Shown here piece after piece: positions 23,016 through 37,325 of a DNA stretch of 64,000 nucleotides. The notes beneath the pieces are model-generated. The model ran no database searches, was not told the DNA's origin, and was given only the letters and a program-made list of their open reading frames with translations. The stretch is from the NCBI RefSeq assembly GCF_040183065.1, contig NC_091127.1:107945834-108009833 (forward strand), read 5' to 3'. The position numbers and the translations under genes are program-made. Origin of the DNA: Periplaneta americana. Its lineage: Eukaryota; Arthropoda; Insecta; Blattodea; Blattidae. Each line of letters opens with the position of its first letter. Within the stretch, counting starts at the first letter, position 1.

Positions 23016-24860
23016 TTACCAGGACCTCGTGTTATTGAAATTAGCCCTATGGCTTTTTTCAATGCAATGTTCAGCCAATCCGGATTTTTCGGGCTGCATT
23101 AATCTGATGCTTCTTTGATGTTCCGAAAGACGCGTCGCTATTGTGCGTCCAGTCTGTCCAATGTAAGCCGCATCACATTCACACGGGATGCGGTAGATCC
23201 CTGGTACTCTGAGGCCTAGATCGTCTTTTACTGATCTGACCTTGTTCCTGATTTTTGGCGGAGGTTTGTGGATTGTTTTTATTCCATGCTTGTGGAGCAG
23301 TCTGCTTATCTTTCCCGACAACTTCCCTGTGAATAGTAGGCAGGCTGTGGCTGGTTTTTCCGCTTCTAATGAGTCCGTGATGGGCTGCTGCTGCTGCTTC
23401 TTGTGTCTTGCTCTATTCAAAGAGGCCGTGATGTCTTTAGCCAAATATCCATTCTGCTGGAGGGCGAGCTTCAGGTGTTGAAATTCAGTGTCTAATTGCT
23501 CCGGGTCCGATATAGAGACTGTTCTATGGGCCAGTGTGTTAAGTATGCCCATCCGCTGCGCTTTGTGATGGAAACTATTCGCGTTCAGGTACAAGTTGGT
23601 GTGTGTGGGTTTACGGTATACCGCATGGCCAAGAGATCCGTTGTTATTTCTGGAGATAAGGATGTCCAGAAATGGGAGTTTACCGTTCGTTTCAACCTCC
23701 ATAGTGAACTGGATCTGGGGTCGTAGACTGTTTATATGCCTGAGAAAATCTGGTAATGTGTCTTGTCCATGAGGCCAGATGACGAACGTATCGTCTACGT
23801 ATCTGAAGAAATGTGTAGGCTTTAATGGCGTTGTAGCTAGTATTTCATGCTCCAGATGCTCCATATAGTAGTTGGTGATGACTGGTGAAAGCGGAGAACC
23901 CATGGTGACTCCGTCTATCTGTTCATAGTAGGTGTTGTTCTGTAGAAAATATGTGGAGGTGAGCGTGTGGCGGAACAATTCCGTGATGTCAGGTGGAAAT
24001 TGATCAGAAAGCAGTAGCATGGCTTCCGAGAGTGGAACCCTGGTGAAGAGGGACACTACATCGAAGCTGACTAGAAGGTCGGACGGTTTCACTTTGATGT
24101 TGTCGAGGATCTGTACAAATTGTGTAGAGTTCTTCACATGATGTACGCACCCACCCACCAGTGGTTGCAGCAGGTTGGTGAGATAGCGGGCCAAGCGATA
24201 CGTAGGGCTGCCAATCGCATCCACTATAGGCCTTAGCGGTACCTCCGGCTTATGTATCTTGGGTAGACCATATAACCTGGGTGGTATACTGCCTGACGGT
24301 GAAACTAACCGCTTACTCTCGGCGCGGAGACTGGATTTCTTGATTAGCTGGATGGTGCGTCTCTCTACTGAGCTGGTGGGATCTTTCTTGAGAATTTTAT
24401 AGGCCGGATCATTCAGCAGTTGATCGATCTTCTCCTGATACTGCGTTGAGGAAAGGATGACTGTGGCGTTTCCCTTATCCGCTGGCAGAACGACTAAGTT
24501 GTCGTTCTTCCCAAGCATCTGCAAGGCTCTATTCTCCTCTCGGCTGATGTTGGGCTTAGCAATGGTGGCCTTGGTAACAGCCCTGGCAACTTCTCGGCGT
24601 ATTTCTTCCGCGCTGTCTGGTGCGAGCTGGTAGATAGCGCCTTCAATACTGCTAATGATGTCTGCGACCGGAATTTTCTTTGGAGCGGGAGCGAAGTTGA
24701 GACCCCTGGCAAGTACTGATGTGGTGGCCTCATCTAGTTGCTGGTCCGTGAGGTTGTTTATGATGCGACTGGTCTCTAATGGCGGTACTGACTCTGTAGA
24801 TTTGATTAGGCCTTCGAATTTCTTAGTGTGTCGTTTCGTGCATCGCAGAAGAGATGCCAT
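23016..24860 (-). CDS. Penelope-type reverse transcriptase with GIY-YIG endonuclease
   Basis: This open frame of 614 residues starts at an ATG just inside the 5' inverted repeat. Visible motifs are the LYGLPKIHKP block of Penelope reverse transcriptases, the first catalytic Asp in LVSFDVVSLFTRVP, GVTMGSPLSPV, the YVDD box at about residue 352 (FRYVDDTFVIWPHG), and LPFLDILISR. The C-terminal endonuclease has GIYRIPCECDAAYIGQTGR at about residues 553-571, with the GIY and YIG halves 12 residues apart. After HRANFNNT the frame ends early; the expected continuation, beginning EVLVKCAGYWDRRVKE, lies in the next frame, so about one base is missing near 23030. The reverse transcriptase and the endonuclease core are intact. 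The product would nick DNA and prime reverse transcription at the cut. Confidence 0.88.
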   Translation of the reverse strand: MASLLRCTKRHTKKFEGLIKSTESVPPLETSRIINNLTDQQLDEATTSVLARGLNFAPAPKKIPVADIISSIEGAIYQLAPDSAEEIRREVARAVTKATIAKPNISREENRALQMLGKNDNLVVLPADKGNATVILSSTQYQEKIDQLLNDPAYKILKKDPTSSVERRTIQLIKKSSLRAESKRLVSPSGSIPPRLYGLPKIHKPEVPLRPIVDAIGSPTYRLARYLTNLLQPLVGGCVHHVKNSTQFVQILDNIKVKPSDLLVSFDVVSLFTRVPLSEAMLLLSDQFPPDITELFRHTLTSTYFLQNNTYYEQIDGVTMGSPLSPVITNYYMEHLEHEILATTPLKPTHFFRYVDDTFVIWPHGQDTLPDFLRHINSLRPQIQFTMEVETNGKLPFLDILISRNNNGSLGHAVYRKPTHTNLYLNANSFHHKAQRMGILNTLAHRTVSISDPEQLDTEFQHLKLALQQNGYLAKDITASLNRARHKKQQQQPITDSLEAEKPATACLLFTGKLSGKISRLLHKHGIKTIHKPPPKIRNKVRSVKDDLGLRVPGIYRIPCECDAAYIGQTGRTIATRLSEHQRSIRLMQPEKSGLAEHCIEKSHRANFNNTRSW

Positions 24861-24929
24861 GCCTTATGACCTGGCTGGAAGCCCGAGAAAATTTCGAATT
24901 ATCACGTCGCCAGGAAAGCTTCAGTAGTT

Positions 24930-25509
24930 ACATCATATCATATCACATAACATCACACATCACATCTCATCACATCACAATACATCATATCACATCACAA
25001 TACATTATGTCATCACCTCATATCACACATCACATCACACATCTCATCACACCACACATGATAACACACATCACGTAACATCACACATAGGCTACATCAC
25101 ATCACACATCAACTCACATCACACATCACATATTACATATCATATCACTCAACACATCACATATCACATCACACATCACGTCACACATAAATTACATATA
25201 TCACATCATACATCACATCACACACATCACACCACATCATATCACACGTAATACATTACGTCACACATCACATCACACATTACATCACATCACAAACTCA
25301 CACCGCATCACATATCACATCACACATCACTTCACTCATCATATTACACATCGCATCACACCACACATCACATCACACGTCACATCACACTTCCCATCAC
25401 ATAACATCACACACCGTATCACATCACACATCACATCGCATCACACATCACATCACACCACACAACACATCTCACATCACACCACACATCACATCACATG
25501 ACACATAAC
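24930..25509 (+). repeat. ATCAC satellite, block 3
   Basis: ACATCACACATCAC-type degenerate tandem repeat, same orientation as blocks 1 and 2. The last 8 bases, CACATAAC (25502-25509), are the hAT target site. Confidence 0.92.
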
Positions 25510-28358
25510 CAGACATCGGATTCTAGGGCAAATGCCTATTTTGTTTCTTTAGGAGAAAAGTAAAAATAATTATTAATATTTGTGTTTCATGGAAATTGAA
25601 AGGTATTCAAAGAGTTTTATAGTGCCCTAAAATGCCCTAAAACGGTTATTAGAGCCTAATTTGTTAATATTCGCCTAAAAATGCCTAACTCACTGTAAAG
25701 TTTCGCATTTTACTCTTACTTTTTATAATTTATACATGCATTCACTGCGAAATTTAAGGCATTTAAAAAGTGGAAAGTTTGCTTCACACCGGCCATGAAA
25801 CCATTGATAAAGGAAGCAAAATGTTTTGAATCTCACGACACTCGCAATAGATTTCACCGAATTTAACATGTTTGGAGGCATAAATGCCGACAAAGAACCA
25901 ACCTTAGTTTTGAAGCAGGCAACAATCACAACATGTGCTGCTACCGATTCAGAGATATACTATACTATAAAAGTGACTGTTTTCGGTCTGAAACCGATTA
26001 GCTGTACTGCCCTTCAGAGTGTCATAAAATCACAATTTTTGGAGAAAGAGTGTTTTTGAAATATTTATGAAAAGTCGTAAAACTGCGAATTAGAAGGGTA
26101 AACCGTTACAAAATATTTAAAAGAATGGCCCTCCTAGTGTTAACACTACCAGGAAATGCAACAATAAGTGGAACTTTGTATTTTTGTCCAATTGAATCTC
26201 AATAACAACGGTTCATTTGAATGCTCGTTAACAGTTGCTCTTTCCCTCACCTTATTTGTGTTGAGAAGTTTTGAGCGGTAGGACGTTTTCCTGTGAAGTT
26301 TAACGCGATAATGCCGAAAAATATAAGTGCAAAATCTACATTGATCCGGCAATGGCTAACAGAATATTCAGAATTCACTTATGATGGAAAAATAATATTC
26401 TGCAAGATTTGTAGCAAACAGGTATGTAACAATAGTTGAAATATATAAATTCTATTAATTTTAATGAGTAGGCCTATAATATTTATACATTGACTGAGCT
26501 ATCCTGAGGTATAATTCTTTTTAAGACCACTACACTTTAACCTTTTAAATTCCGATAGTTAAAGTATTTGCAGGTCATTAAAATTTTGATTATTCGAACC
26601 CACTAACTTTGTGATAGAAATACGGCAATACAACAATTAGGATTTTATTTTAATTCAGTTTACTTTACATTTTTAGATTTCGTAAGAAAAGAAGTGCCAC
26701 CTAAAGCAGCATGTGCAAGGAGCGGCTCATAAGGCTAAAGCTCAGCAGAAAAATCAACTGCAACAAACTTTACTAACACAGCCTACTTCATCCAATCTCA
26801 GCAGCAATTTCTATGCTGATTTAACCAGAGCGTTTGTTGCTGCTAACATTCCCTGGAATTCAATTGAAAATCCGGTTTTAACACAGTTTTTACAAAAATA
26901 CTGCAAACAAAATACCCCATCTGAGTCGACCCTAAGAAAAAATTACTTAGACAGAATATACAATGAAACTTTGGCTTCCATTCGGGAGGATATAGGTGAT
27001 TCTTACATATGGGTCTCTGTGGATGAAACCTCAGATCCTATGAATAGGTATATAGCAAATATGGTAGTAGGAAAACTTAGTCCTGATGGACCTTCGATTC
27101 CACACCTCGTATGTGTTAAGGAACTTTCGAAAGTGAATAGCCAAGCCATTGCTTATTTTGTAAATAAAGGTCTACAGTCTTTATACTCAGTAATATAGAC
27201 GATTCTAAAGTTCTGTTGTTTTGTACTGATGCTGCCTCATACATGGTTGCTGCAGCTCCACTTCTTAAAACATTTTATCCTAACCTCACGCATGTAACCT
27301 GTCTAGCACATGGCCTTCACAGGGTTTCTGAAACAACCCGGAATGAATTCCCTCTTGTCAATTCGTTTATTTCTAACACAAAAAAATGTTTTTGTAAAGC
27401 CCCATCCAGGATTTCAATATTCAGAGAGAACTTTCCAGATATCCCACTCCCACCTCAGCCGGTTGTTACACGATGGGGAACCTGGATTCAGTCAGTGGTG
27501 TATTATTCTAAGTATTTTAAAGAAGTGGTCACAGTTATTGATAAATTACCTGAAACTGATAGTGCAGCGTGTGTGAAAGCAGTGAAAGATTGTCTGAATG
27601 ACTCACGAGTGAAAAACGATATTGCCTACATAACATCAAACTTTTCTTTCATACCTGCAAGCATTGAACAATTAGAACGTGAAAAACAATCTCTTTGTAG
27701 CCAAATAGCAATAGTAAAGGAAGCTCAAGTGAACATACATTCTGCTTTGGGCGAAACTGGGAAAAGGTTAAAAATAAGTGGGACAACGTATTAAATAAGA
27801 ATGTAGGATTTTCATTGTTGGAAAAAGTATCAAGAGTGATATCGAGGGAAAGTGTAAATGTTCCAGTAAGTATTGATGTTTCTGTTGTACCTAATTTAAA
27901 ATTTGCGCCTCTCACATCAGTTTCGGTTGAAAGAAGTTTTTCTGCTTTCAAAATGATTCTCAGTGACAAAAGGCAAAGGTTAACTGTGGAGAATTTAGAA
28001 AAAATTCTGGTGGTGTACTGTGCAGATAATTATAATAAAGTCTGAGCATGGAACTGAATTTCAATAACTTAAAATGAGTAATCTTGATATCAATAATCAT
28101 TATTTTATTAGTTTCAATATATTAAATTTGTGCAGCTCTGTTTATAAATATAATGTAGTATTCTTTTTTAATGTTTAAACATACTTTTTTGTGCGTATTT
28201 TAGTGTATAACTAAAACTTTCAGTGAAAGAAATAAGTATGATACCTTGATGTGCCTAAAATGCCTATTTTCATTAAAATAGAGCCTAATTTTACAAATTT
28301 TGAGCTTATTTTAGGCGCCTAAAACTGCAATTTTTAGTGCCTAAAAATCCGATGTCTA
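25510..28358 (+). mobile_element. hAT element with 8-bp TSD, decayed transposase
   Basis: The element of 2849 bp is flanked by a perfect CACATAAC duplication (25502-25509 and 28359-28366). Its terminal inverted repeats are CAGACATCGGATT at the left and AATCCGATGTCTA at the right, 12 of 13 bases paired. An 8-bp duplication with a C/TAG start is typical of hAT transposons. Subterminal copies of AAATGCCTA/TGCCTAAA-like words recur near both ends, as expected of transposase-binding sites. Confidence 0.93.
26311..28045 (+). pseudogene. hAT transposase (BED finger, dimerisation domain), broken
   Basis: Exon 1 (26311-26421) starts MPKNISAKSTLIRQWL and holds the first zinc ligands FCKIC, followed by a GT donor at 26422. 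The acceptor is at 26675-26676; exon 2 supplies HVQGAAH, completing the C-x2-C...H-x5-H BED finger, but it has a TAA at 26683-26685. The core WVSVDETSD and the segment CTDAASYMVAA carry the expected acidic residues. The CLAHGLHRV and VTRWGTW blocks of hAT transposases are present. Frameshifts lie near 27195 and 27760. The C-terminal dimerisation domain is VSVERSFSAFKMILSD. It is related to, but clearly diverged from, the intact transposase 1.2 kb downstream. Confidence 0.88.
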
Positions 28359-28725
28359 CACATAACACATCATCATAACACAACACACATCAAATAACAC
28401 CACACATATCACATCACAAATCACATCACTCACCTCATCACATCACACCACAATACACATCACATAACTTCATATCACACATCTAATATCACACATTACA
28501 TCACATCACACATCACACTACACATCAGAACACATCACATCACACTCCACACATAACATCACACCACACATCACATCACACATTAACTCACACCACACAT
28601 CACATCACACATTAACTCACACCACACATCACATCACACTTCACACATTACATCACACTTCACACGTCACATCACACATCACATATTACACATTACACCA
28701 TCCAACACATCACATTACATATCAC
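28359..28725 (+). repeat. ATCAC satellite, block 4
   Basis: The same degenerate repeat and orientation, including a local doubling of CACATTAACTCACACCACA near 28583-28629. Its last 8 bases, CATATCAC, are the target site of the next hAT. Confidence 0.92.
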
Positions 28726-30921
<2,196 letters not shown>

Positions 30922-31490
30922 CATATCACATATCACACATTGCAACACACATCACGCCACACATGAAATCACACATCACATCACACATAACATCACACAT
31001 CACATACAATCACATTACATCATACCGTACATCACTTCACACATCACGTCACACAGCACACATCACATCACACATTTCATACATCACATCACACATCACA
31101 TCACATAACACATTACATCACACATCACTTCAGATCACACATCACATCACATCACATCCTACTACACAATACACATCACATCACACATCGCGACACACAT
31201 CACACAACACATCACATTACCTATCACACATCACACATTACATCACATCACACTTAACATCACATCACATATCACACATGACATCACACATCGCATCACA
31301 CATCACATCACGCATAACACATCACATCAGAAATCACATGACATCACACTTGACATCACGCATTGCATCACACATCACATCACATCTCATCACATTACAC
31401 ATATCACACATTACATCTTATATATTTCATCACATCACACATCACATCACAGATGACATCACACTACTCATCATACATCACACATAAAAC
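30922..31490 (+). repeat. ATCAC satellite, block 5
   Basis: Same repeat and orientation. Long open frames through it (for example 30963-31487) encode only His-Ile-Thr-Ser repeats and are artefacts of the satellite. Confidence 0.92.
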
Positions 31491-31715
31491 ATAATAAGCT
31501 CTAAATTGTGTTGTACAGTGTATTTAATAGATTCAAGAGTAGCATTGATGTTAACATTTTGTAAATAGTAAATTTAGGGAAAGCAGGATAGTCTGGCATT
31601 AATGTGTATATATTGTATCCGGAAGAGTTAGCAATATTGTAATGTGCAATCTATTAGCATGTAGTATTGAATTTTTTTAATGGAACATGCTTATAAAGAA
31701 GAATAAAAAAAACAC
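31491..31715 (+). other. Short AT-rich insert ending in AATAAAAAAAA
   Basis: About 225 bp of non-satellite sequence ending GAAGAATAAAAAAAACACC. A poly(A) signal plus a short A run suggests a retrotransposed 3' end, but neither a source nor a duplication could be identified. Confidence 0.4.
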
Positions 31716-32465
31716 CAATTCACATCACATCACACATCACATCCTATCACATCACACATCGCATCGCACATCACATCACACCACACATCACATCACACAC
31801 ATCACAGTATACGTCACACATTACATCACGTCACACATCACATTACATCACACCACGCATTACATCACACATCACATCACATATCACATCTTACCACACA
31901 TCACATCACATCACACATCGCAACACATCACACATACCACACATCACATTACCTATCACAGAACATACCACACATCACATCACATCCCATCACATATGAC
32001 AGAAATTCACATCACACATCACATCAACATCACATCTTCACATTACATCACATATCACTCCACACATCACATCATTAAACACATCATACATTACGTCACA
32101 TCACATCAGACATCACATCACATCACATCAGACATAACATCACATCACATCAGACATAACATCACATCTCACATCACGCTACACACAACACACACACATC
32201 TCATGCCATGTCACATCACATATCACATCATATCACATCAAATCACACATCACATAACATTATATCACATCACACATCACATCCCACAACACACATACAC
32301 ATCACATAACATCACATCGTATCACACATCACATATCACACATAACATCACATCAAACATTGCATGACACATCACATCACACATCACATCACGCATCACA
32401 TCACACATCGGTTGACATCACACATCTCATCCTATATAACATATCACATCACACATCACATCACA
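31716..32465 (+). repeat. ATCAC satellite, block 6 (last in ACATCAC orientation)
   Basis: The same degenerate repeat, with local higher-order doubling of CATCAGACATAACATCACAT near 32128-32168. It stops abruptly at the LINE fragment. Confidence 0.92.
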
Positions 32466-33437
32466 GCAGTGTTTTGTCGTCTCCTGATCTTTTCCTTGAT
32501 ATCAATAATGTTTTGGACTTCTTTTCATTGAAGTGCATTTTGTTTTCTCTCGCCCATTTTTCAATTTTCTTCAAATCTAGGTTGGCATAATTCTCTGCAT
32601 CCGTAGTGGTTTTTTCTTGCGTTAGTCGTCCGCGAAAGCAATGACCCTTGTACGATGAGTGAAGTCCAAATTGAGCAGCGAATTATACAGTATATTCCAG
32701 AACCCAGGACCGCTGCAAGAACCTTGTGGACACCCCATAGTCACAAGTCTCTCTATTTAAAAAATAGTCCCTAGGGCAGCAATTCTATTGCTAAAATAAC
32801 TTCTTGCAAGATTAAAGAGATTCTTAGGACATTTCAATTCTCTAAGATTGTAAAGAATGCCTGGCCACCAAGCCGCATCAAATGCTCCTCGGACGTCCAA
32901 GCTAACTACTGCAATACAGTTATTTTCACTTAAGTTTTCTTCAATGATCTCCTTAGCCGCCATCAATGCGTCCATTGTTCCTTTTTGGGGCATGAAACCA
33001 TATTGATTCCTGTTCAAACCAGCAGTATTAGTATGCACATGATGCAGGATTCTGTTAATCATTAATTTGTCTAGGACTTTACCCGCCACGTTTAGCAAGC
33101 TGATAGGTCGATATTTTGACACGTCCTTAACCTCTTCTTTGCCAAGCTTAATTATCGCCACTATATTAGATTTCTTCCATTGTTGTGGGAAACAGCTTTA
33201 TTTGAGACATTTATTGTATATCTCAGTCATAAATGCTGGAAAAGCTTTGAAAACTTGGAGTATCTCGCTTGTCAGTCCATCTTCCCCGGGTGCTTTCTTA
33301 GGATTGAATTGTTTTATCGTATATAAAATTTCTTCACGAGTGAAGAGTTTATCATCTTCAGTACGTATGGCCTCCGTTGTTAGCTCTCTAATTCGCTTAT
33401 GACTTGCACTATCATTGATCTCTTCGTCCTTGGGGGC
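32466..33437 (-). pseudogene. R1/LOA-type LINE reverse transcriptase fragment
   Basis: The minus strand encodes the middle of a non-LTR reverse transcriptase. Read from 33437 downward: PKKAPGEDGLTSEILQ, then (33161-32757) KYRPISLLNVAGKVLDKLM, NQYGFMPQKGTMDALM, VVSLDVRGAFDAAWWP (first catalytic Asp), then GCPQGSCSGPGFWNILYN and IAFADD. The frame breaks at several points, including just after FADD. The motif style matches the R1/LOA branch. Neither a 5' nor a 3' terminus is present: both ends abut satellite, and no target-site duplication is visible. The satellite has opposite orientation on its two sides. Confidence 0.85.
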
Positions 33438-36400
33438 GAAAGTGTGATGAAATGTGTGATGTGGCGCGATGTGTTATGTGACGTGATGTATGATGTGTTG
33501 TGATGTACGATTTGTGATGTGATGTGTGTATTGATGTGTGATGTGATGGGATGTGATGTGTGATGCGGTGAGTCGTGTGATGTAATGAGATGAGATGTGT
33601 GACGTGATGTGTGATGTAATGTGTGATGTGTGTGTGGTGATGTGATGTGTGGTGTGATGTTATGTTTGATGTAATTTGTGATAGAATGTGATGTGTCATG
33701 CAATGTGATGTGATGTGTGATCTGATGTGATGTGAGATGTGATATGTGGTGTGAAATGTGGTGTGATTTGATATATGATTTGTGGTGTGATGTGTGACGT
33801 GATGTCATGAGATGTGTGTGATGTGTGATATGATGTATGATGTGCTGTGTGAGGTAATGTGAGATGTGATGTGCGATATGAAGTGTTGTGTGATGTGATG
33901 TATAGTGGAATGTGATATGTGATATGATGTGATGTGACGTGTGAAGAGATGTGTGATGTGACGTGTGATGTGGTGTGTGATGTGTTATGTTATGTGTGAT
34001 GTGATGTGTCGTATTTGATGTGATGTGTAATGTGATGTACTGCCTATGATGTGATGAGCGTTGTCATGTGATGAGTGATGTGTTCTGTTCTGTGATGTGT
34101 GATGTGATCTGTGATGAGTGATGTGATGTGTTATGCGATGTGATGTGCGATATGTCATGTGCTTTGTGATGTGATGTATGGTGTGGTGTGAGGTGTGATG
34201 TAATGTGTGGTGTGATGTGTGATTTGATGTACTGTGTGATATGTGATGTAATGTGAGTTGTGTGATGAAATGTGATATGATGTAATATGTGGTGTGATGT
34301 CATGTGTGATGTGATGTATGACGTGACGTATGACGTGATGTGTGATGTGATGTATAATGTGATGTGTGATGTAGTGTGTGATGTGATGTGTGAAGTATAA
34401 TATGATATGATGTGATGTGTGGTGTGATGTGATGTGTGATAGGTTATGATGCGAGATGTGATGTGTAATGTGATGTGACGTTATGTGTGATGTGTGTTGT
34501 GATGTGCTCTTATATGAAGTGATGTGTGATGTGATGTGCTCTTATATGATGTGATGTGTGATGTGTTGTATACAGTGATGTGTGATGTGATGTTATATGA
34601 TGTGTAATGTGATGTAATATGGAATGTGATGTGTGATGCGATGTGCAAAGCCATTTGTGATGTGGTGTGTTTATGTGATGATTGATGTGTGTTGTCATAC
34701 CGTAAGTGATGTGATGTGTTATATTTTGTGTGATGTGATTTGATCTCACGTGGTGTGTTATTTGATCTGTGGTGTTATATGATGAATGGTTTGATGAGAT
34801 GTGAATTCATGTGTAATGACATTTGTGCTGTGATGTGTAATGTGAGTAATGATGTGTGATGTGATGTACTGGGATGTGATGATTGATATGATATGTGATT
34901 TTTGTAATTAATTCATTTATTTAACGTGATGTGATGTGCAATGTGGTGAATGGTGGGTGATGAGACGTGATGTGTAATGTGATGTAATGTGTGATGTGAT
35001 GTGTGATGTACGATGTGAGGTAATGTGTTATGTGATGTGTGATGTGAATTGCATGATGTGATGAGATGTGATTTGTGATGTGTTTTGTGATGTCTAGTGT
35101 GTTGTGTGATGTGATGAGATGAAATGTGTTGATGTTGCATGTGATATGTGTGATGTGATGTGATGTGATGTGTGGTGTAGTGTGATGTGAGTTGTCTGAT
35201 GTGATGAGATGAGATGTTATGTAATGTGTGATGCGAGTGTAAGGAGATGTGTGATGCGATGTAATGTGTGTTGTGTGATGTGATGTGTGATGTGATAAGT
35301 GTTTTGAAGTGTGCCGTGATGTGTGATGTGGTGTGACTAGATATGCGCAATGGTGTGTGATGTGTGTGATGCAATATTTGATGTGATATGAGATAGGATG
35401 TGATGTGTAATGTGATGTGTGAAGAGATATGATGTGTGATGTGTGCTGTGATATGTGAGTTTGTGATGTGATGTGTGGTGTGATCGTGTGATGTGATTTG
35501 TGATATGTGTGACATGGTGTGATGTGATGTATGATGTGTTGTGTGATGTGATGTGCTCAGATGAGATGTGATGTGGGATGCGATGTGGTGTGTGGTGTGT
35601 TGTGATCAGTGATATGAAGTGATGTGATGTGTGGTGTGATGTGTAATGTCTCAAATGATGTGATGTGTGATATGATATGGTGTGTGATGCGATGTGATTT
35701 GTGGTGTGATGTGATGTATGGTAGAATTTAATGTGTTATGCGATGTGATGTGATGTGTGATTTTATATGTGAAATATGTTATGTAATGTATGATGTGATG
35801 TGATGTCATGTGATATGTGTCATTTGATGTGTGTTATTTATGATGCCTGCTGTGGTGTGATGTGTTGTGTTATGTGATGTGTGTTATAATGTGTAATGTC
35901 ATGTGTGATGTGATGTGTGGTGTGATGTGATGTGTGGTGTGATGTGATGTATGATGTGAAGTGTGATATCTGTGATGTGATGTGTGATGTGATCTGTGCT
36001 GTGATGTGTGTTGTATGTCTGATGTGATGTGTGGTGTGATGTGATGTGCGATATGATGTGTGATGTTATATGTGATGGGTGATCTGATGTGATGTGACGT
36101 GTGATGTGTGTTATAATGTGTGAAATGAATTGTGACGTAATGTTTGTTGCGATTTGTAATATGATGTGATGGTTGATGGAATGTGATATGTGATATGGTG
36201 TGTGATGTGATGTGTGGTGTGATATGTTATGTGATATGGTGTAACGTGATGTGTTGTGTGACGTGATGTGAGGTGTGATGTATGGTGTGATGTGTGATTT
36301 GATGTGAGTTGTGTGATGTAGTGGGATGTGATGTGTGATGTGATGTGATATGGTGTGTGATATGTTGTGATATGACGTGTGACGAGGTGTGATGCGCTGT

Positions 36401-37325
36401 TATATGATGTGATATGGGGTGTGATGTGATCTCTTATGATGTGTGATGTGATATGTTATGTGATGTATTATGTGATATTTGATGTGATGTGTTGTTTGAT
36501 GTGTGTTGTCATATGTGATGTGATGTGTGACGTGGTGTGTCGTTTGATCTGTGGTGTGAAATGAATTGTGGTTGATGTGATGTGAATTCATGTGTAATGT
36601 CATTTGTGGTGTGATGTGAGTAGTGATGTGTAATGTGATGTACTGTAATGTGTGATGTGATATGTGACGTGATGTGCAATGTGGTGAGTGATGTGATGTA
36701 TGATGTGACGTGATGTGATGTGATGTGGGATGTAATGTGTGATGTGATGTGTGATGTATGATGTGAGGTAATGTGTTATGTGATGTGTAATGTGAGTTTC
36801 ATGATGTGATGAAATGTAATTTGTGATGTCGTGTGATGTGATCAGATGAGATGTGATGTAATGTGTGATGTGAGGTGTAAGGAGATGTGTGATGGGATAT
36901 AATGTGTGTTGTGTGATATGATGTGTGATGTGATAAGTGTTTTGAAGTTGACGTTATGTGTGATATGATGTGATGTGTGGTGTGTTGTGATATGTGACGT
37001 GATGTGTGATGTGCTGTGTGACTGGATAAGTGACATGATGTGTGATATGGTGTGTGACGTAATATTTGTTGTGATGTGAGGTAGGAAGTGAGAGGATATG
37101 ATGTGTGAAGAGATGTGATGTGTGATGTGAAGTGGTGTGCGATATGATGTGTGCTGTGATGTGTGGTGTGATCGTGTGATGTGATTTGTGATATGTTCTG
37201 TGATATGTGATGTGGTGTGATGTGTGATGTGATGTATGATGTGTTGTGTGATGTAATGAGAATGAGATAAGATGTAATGTGTGATGCGATATTGTGTGCG
37301 TTGTGATGTGATTCGTGATATGAAG
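33438..37325 (-). repeat. ATCAC satellite, block 7, inverted orientation (GTGATGT)
   Basis: Nearly 3.9 kb of the same degenerate repeat, now reading TGTGATGTGATG on the plus strand. No other mobile element interrupts it. Two segments share long irregular similarity: about 34780-35560 and 36585-37200, with the same order of variants such as GAATTCATGTGTAATG and AAGTGTTTTGAAGT. This indicates a segmental duplication of about 1.7-1.8 kb period within the satellite. Confidence 0.93.

Larger units (their letters stand above)
22579..24929 (-). mobile_element. Penelope-like element, nearly complete
   Basis: This 2.35-kb element on the minus strand is bounded by ACATCATATCAT at 22567-22578 and 24930-24941. 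Because the flank is satellite, part of that match could be chance. Inverted terminal repeats of about 35 bp (core CCTGGCTGGAAGCCCGAGAA) lie at 22579-22613 and 24864-24898. It encodes a Penelope-type reverse transcriptase with a GIY-YIG endonuclease and has a hammerhead-like motif near its 3' end. It sits inside the satellite. Confidence 0.9.

Noticed and set aside
30963..32590. Long open frames rich in His, Ile, Thr, Ser (also minus-strand frames in 33380-37389)
   Set aside because: They read straight through the ATCAC satellite. The composition follows from the repeat, and there is no domain, promoter or codon structure.
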